Shown piece by piece: positions 5,910 to 6,888 of a stretch of DNA of 6,888 nt. The notes beneath the pieces are model-generated. The model did no database searches. It was not told the origin of the DNA and saw nothing but the letters and a program-made list of their open reading frames with translations. Within the stretch, counting starts at the first letter, position 1; every line of letters starts with the position of its first letter. The DNA lies in the NCBI GenBank assembly GCA_030630905.1, contig DAOVMB010000130.1, positions 1 to 6,888 on the forward strand. The letters are read 5' to 3'. The translations under genes were made by a program, and so were the position numbers. This stretch comes from Sedimentisphaerales bacterium (GTDB taxonomy: Bacteria > Planctomycetota > Phycisphaerae > Sedimentisphaerales > Anaerobacaceae).

Positions 5910-5950
5910 AAGCGGCTTACTCAAGCGGTGTTTTTTCAAGGATAGTTTCC

Positions 5951-6832
5951 ATGGAAGAGGCTATTGCAAAAGCTGGCGCGTTAATTGAAGCGATGGAGTA
6001 TATCCGGCGGTTCCGCGAGCGGATCGTGGTTGTCAAGCTCGGCGGAAGCGTGCTGGATGATACGTCTCTGCAAAAAGAACTGCTGACCGATATCGCCTTT
6101 ATGGCGACGGTCGGTATGCGGCCGATCATTGTCCACGGCGGCGGTAAAGCCATTACCAGGGCGATGAACGAAGCCGGGCTGGAACCGGTCTGGGTGCAGG
6201 GCCGAAGATATACCGATGAGCGAACGCTGAGGATCGCCGAACATACGCTCGTGCACAAAATCAATACGCCGGTCTGCGAGACGCTGGCCGAACTGGGATG
6301 CGAGCCGATGGGACTGCATTCGCTCGGCAGTTGTGCCCTGTTCGCAGAGATGTTGCGCCTGGCCGGCGAAGATGGGCGAAAACTCGACGTCGGATTAGTC
6401 GGAAAAGTAGCGGATGTGAATGGACAATTGCTCAAGAAATTATGTGCCGACGGGACCATACCGGTAATCGCCTCGGTGGCCAAAGACAAGGCCGGCGGCA
6501 AATTAAACGTAAACGCCGACAGTGCCGCGGGCATGGTTGCAGCCGAGGTCGTTGCCGAGAAGCTCGTTGTTGTCAGCGACACGCACGGGATACGAACCGA
6601 CCTCGACGACCCTGACAGTTGGGTATCGAGTTTGAACGAGGCGCAGATTAAGGAGATGATTGACGCCGGAATTATCACCGATGCGATGTTCCCAAAGGTC
6701 GAGGCCTGTATAACGGCACTGGATGCGGGGGTCAGCAAGGCACATATTATCGACGGCCGGATTCCCCACTCGCTGCTGCTCGAAATCTATACCGATAAGG
6801 GAATAGGAACGCAAATAATTAAAAGTGCCTAA
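5951..6832 (+). CDS. argB: Acetylglutamate kinase (N-acetylglutamate 5-phosphotransferase)
   Basis: ArgB phosphorylates N-acetyl-L-glutamate with ATP, the second step of arginine synthesis, in the cytoplasm. The protein has 293 residues, normal for the longer form of the enzyme. Amino-acid-kinase motifs are in order: VVKLGGS (27-33, phosphate-binding Lys29), VHGGGK (61-66), GRRYTDE (84-90), KLNVNADSAAG (184-194, substrate Asn188 and catalytic Asp190), FPKVEA (247-252, Lys249) and HIIDGRIPHSLLLEIYTDKGIGT (265-287). About 25 residues precede the first strand and contain the helix seen in hexameric, arginine-inhibited enzymes and absent from the shorter E. coli type, so feedback inhibition by arginine is likely. 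Two usually conserved segments differ: SDTHGIRTD (209-217) where many family members have TDVxGV/L, and TDAMFPK (243-249) where GGMxPK is common. The catalytic residues remain, so activity is expected. AAGGA at 5938-5942, 8 bases upstream, supports the ATG. It is divergent from the kinase operon. Confidence 0.96.
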   Translation: MEEAIAKAGALIEAMEYIRRFRERIVVVKLGGSVLDDTSLQKELLTDIAFMATVGMRPIIVHGGGKAITRAMNEAGLEPVWVQGRRYTDERTLRIAEHTLVHKINTPVCETLAELGCEPMGLHSLGSCALFAEMLRLAGEDGRKLDVGLVGKVADVNGQLLKKLCADGTIPVIASVAKDKAGGKLNVNADSAAGMVAAEVVAEKLVVVSDTHGIRTDLDDPDSWVSSLNEAQIKEMIDAGIITDAMFPKVEACITALDAGVSKAHIIDGRIPHSLLLEIYTDKGIGTQIIKSA

Positions 6833-6864
6833 AAGTTGAAGTGACTAAAGTGCCTAAAGTGTGG
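6822..6864 (+). repeat. 9-bp tandem repeat across the argB stop codon
   Basis: Units of consensus AAAGTGNCT are AAAGTGCCT (6822-6830), GAAGTGACT (6838-6846), AAAGTGCCT (6847-6855) and a decayed AAAGTGTGG (6856-6864). The first unit, which forms the end of argB and the T of its stop codon, is separated from the rest by a degenerate 7-base unit, AAAAGTT. It is not hairpin-forming and does not look like a terminator. It could be slipped-strand expansion or a genome-wide simple intergenic repeat. Confidence 0.6.
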
Positions 6865-6872
6865 AGTTAACC

Positions 6873-6888
6873 TTGGCACATTCTACAA
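6873..6888 (+). CDS. Probable start of the next gene, cut by the window
   Basis: TTG at 6873 opens a frame reading M-A-H-S-T to the window end. GGAG at 6863-6866 lies 6 bases upstream, a good ribosome-site distance. No terminator is visible after argB, so this would be the next gene of an argB operon. Five codons are too few to identify it; argD (acetylornithine aminotransferase) would be a natural neighbour but that is only a guess from pathway order. Confidence 0.4.

Noticed and set aside
5917..6738. A 273-codon open frame on the minus strand, antisense to argB
   Set aside because: Its Ser/Thr/Ala-rich translation is a shadow of argB, whose motifs are complete on the plus strand.

Overview
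The window holds six complete or nearly complete protein genes, the 3' part of a seventh at the left edge, and probably the first codons of an eighth at the right edge. I see no RNA gene, insertion sequence, CRISPR array or phage gene. The mix of genes suggests a member of the Planctomycetota, perhaps Phycisphaerae-like: a secreted ankyrin-repeat protein with low-complexity Arg/Gly/Gln segments, a Ser/Thr kinase fused to zinc ribbons beside a PP2C phosphatase, and an ordinary chromosomal parB and argB. This taxonomic guess is an inference from gene style, not from a marker gene.

Left arm, plus strand (1-3572): the C-terminal part of a chromosome-partitioning ParB is followed by a 140-base AT-rich gap with a consensus -10 box and a hairpin. 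Next comes a tight cluster of three genes: an exported ankyrin-repeat protein, an SDR-family oxidoreductase starting 5 bases after it, and D-aminoacyl-tRNA deacylase (dtd) 17 bases further on. The spacing suggests one transcript, although the three products have no obvious shared pathway.

Centre, minus strand (3595-5755): a two-gene signalling operon, read right to left. A cytoplasmic Hanks-type protein kinase carries four successive Cys4 zinc ribbons at its C-terminus. A PP2C-type phosphatase follows 25 bases later. Kinase and phosphatase together would form a reversible Ser/Thr phosphorylation switch. The operon converges on dtd with only 22 bases between the stop codons.

Right arm, plus strand (5756-6888): a 195-base divergent intergenic region contains a near-perfect dyad that overlaps possible kinase promoters, and a separate sigma70-like promoter for argB. 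argB encodes N-acetylglutamate kinase, the second step of arginine synthesis. A 9-bp tandem repeat runs over the argB stop codon, and a ribosome binding site plus TTG codon after it probably starts the next gene.

The parts most worth attention are the kinase with its four zinc ribbons and altered catalytic motifs, the ungapped 58-residue duplication inside the ankyrin protein, and the dyad in the kinase/argB intergenic region.
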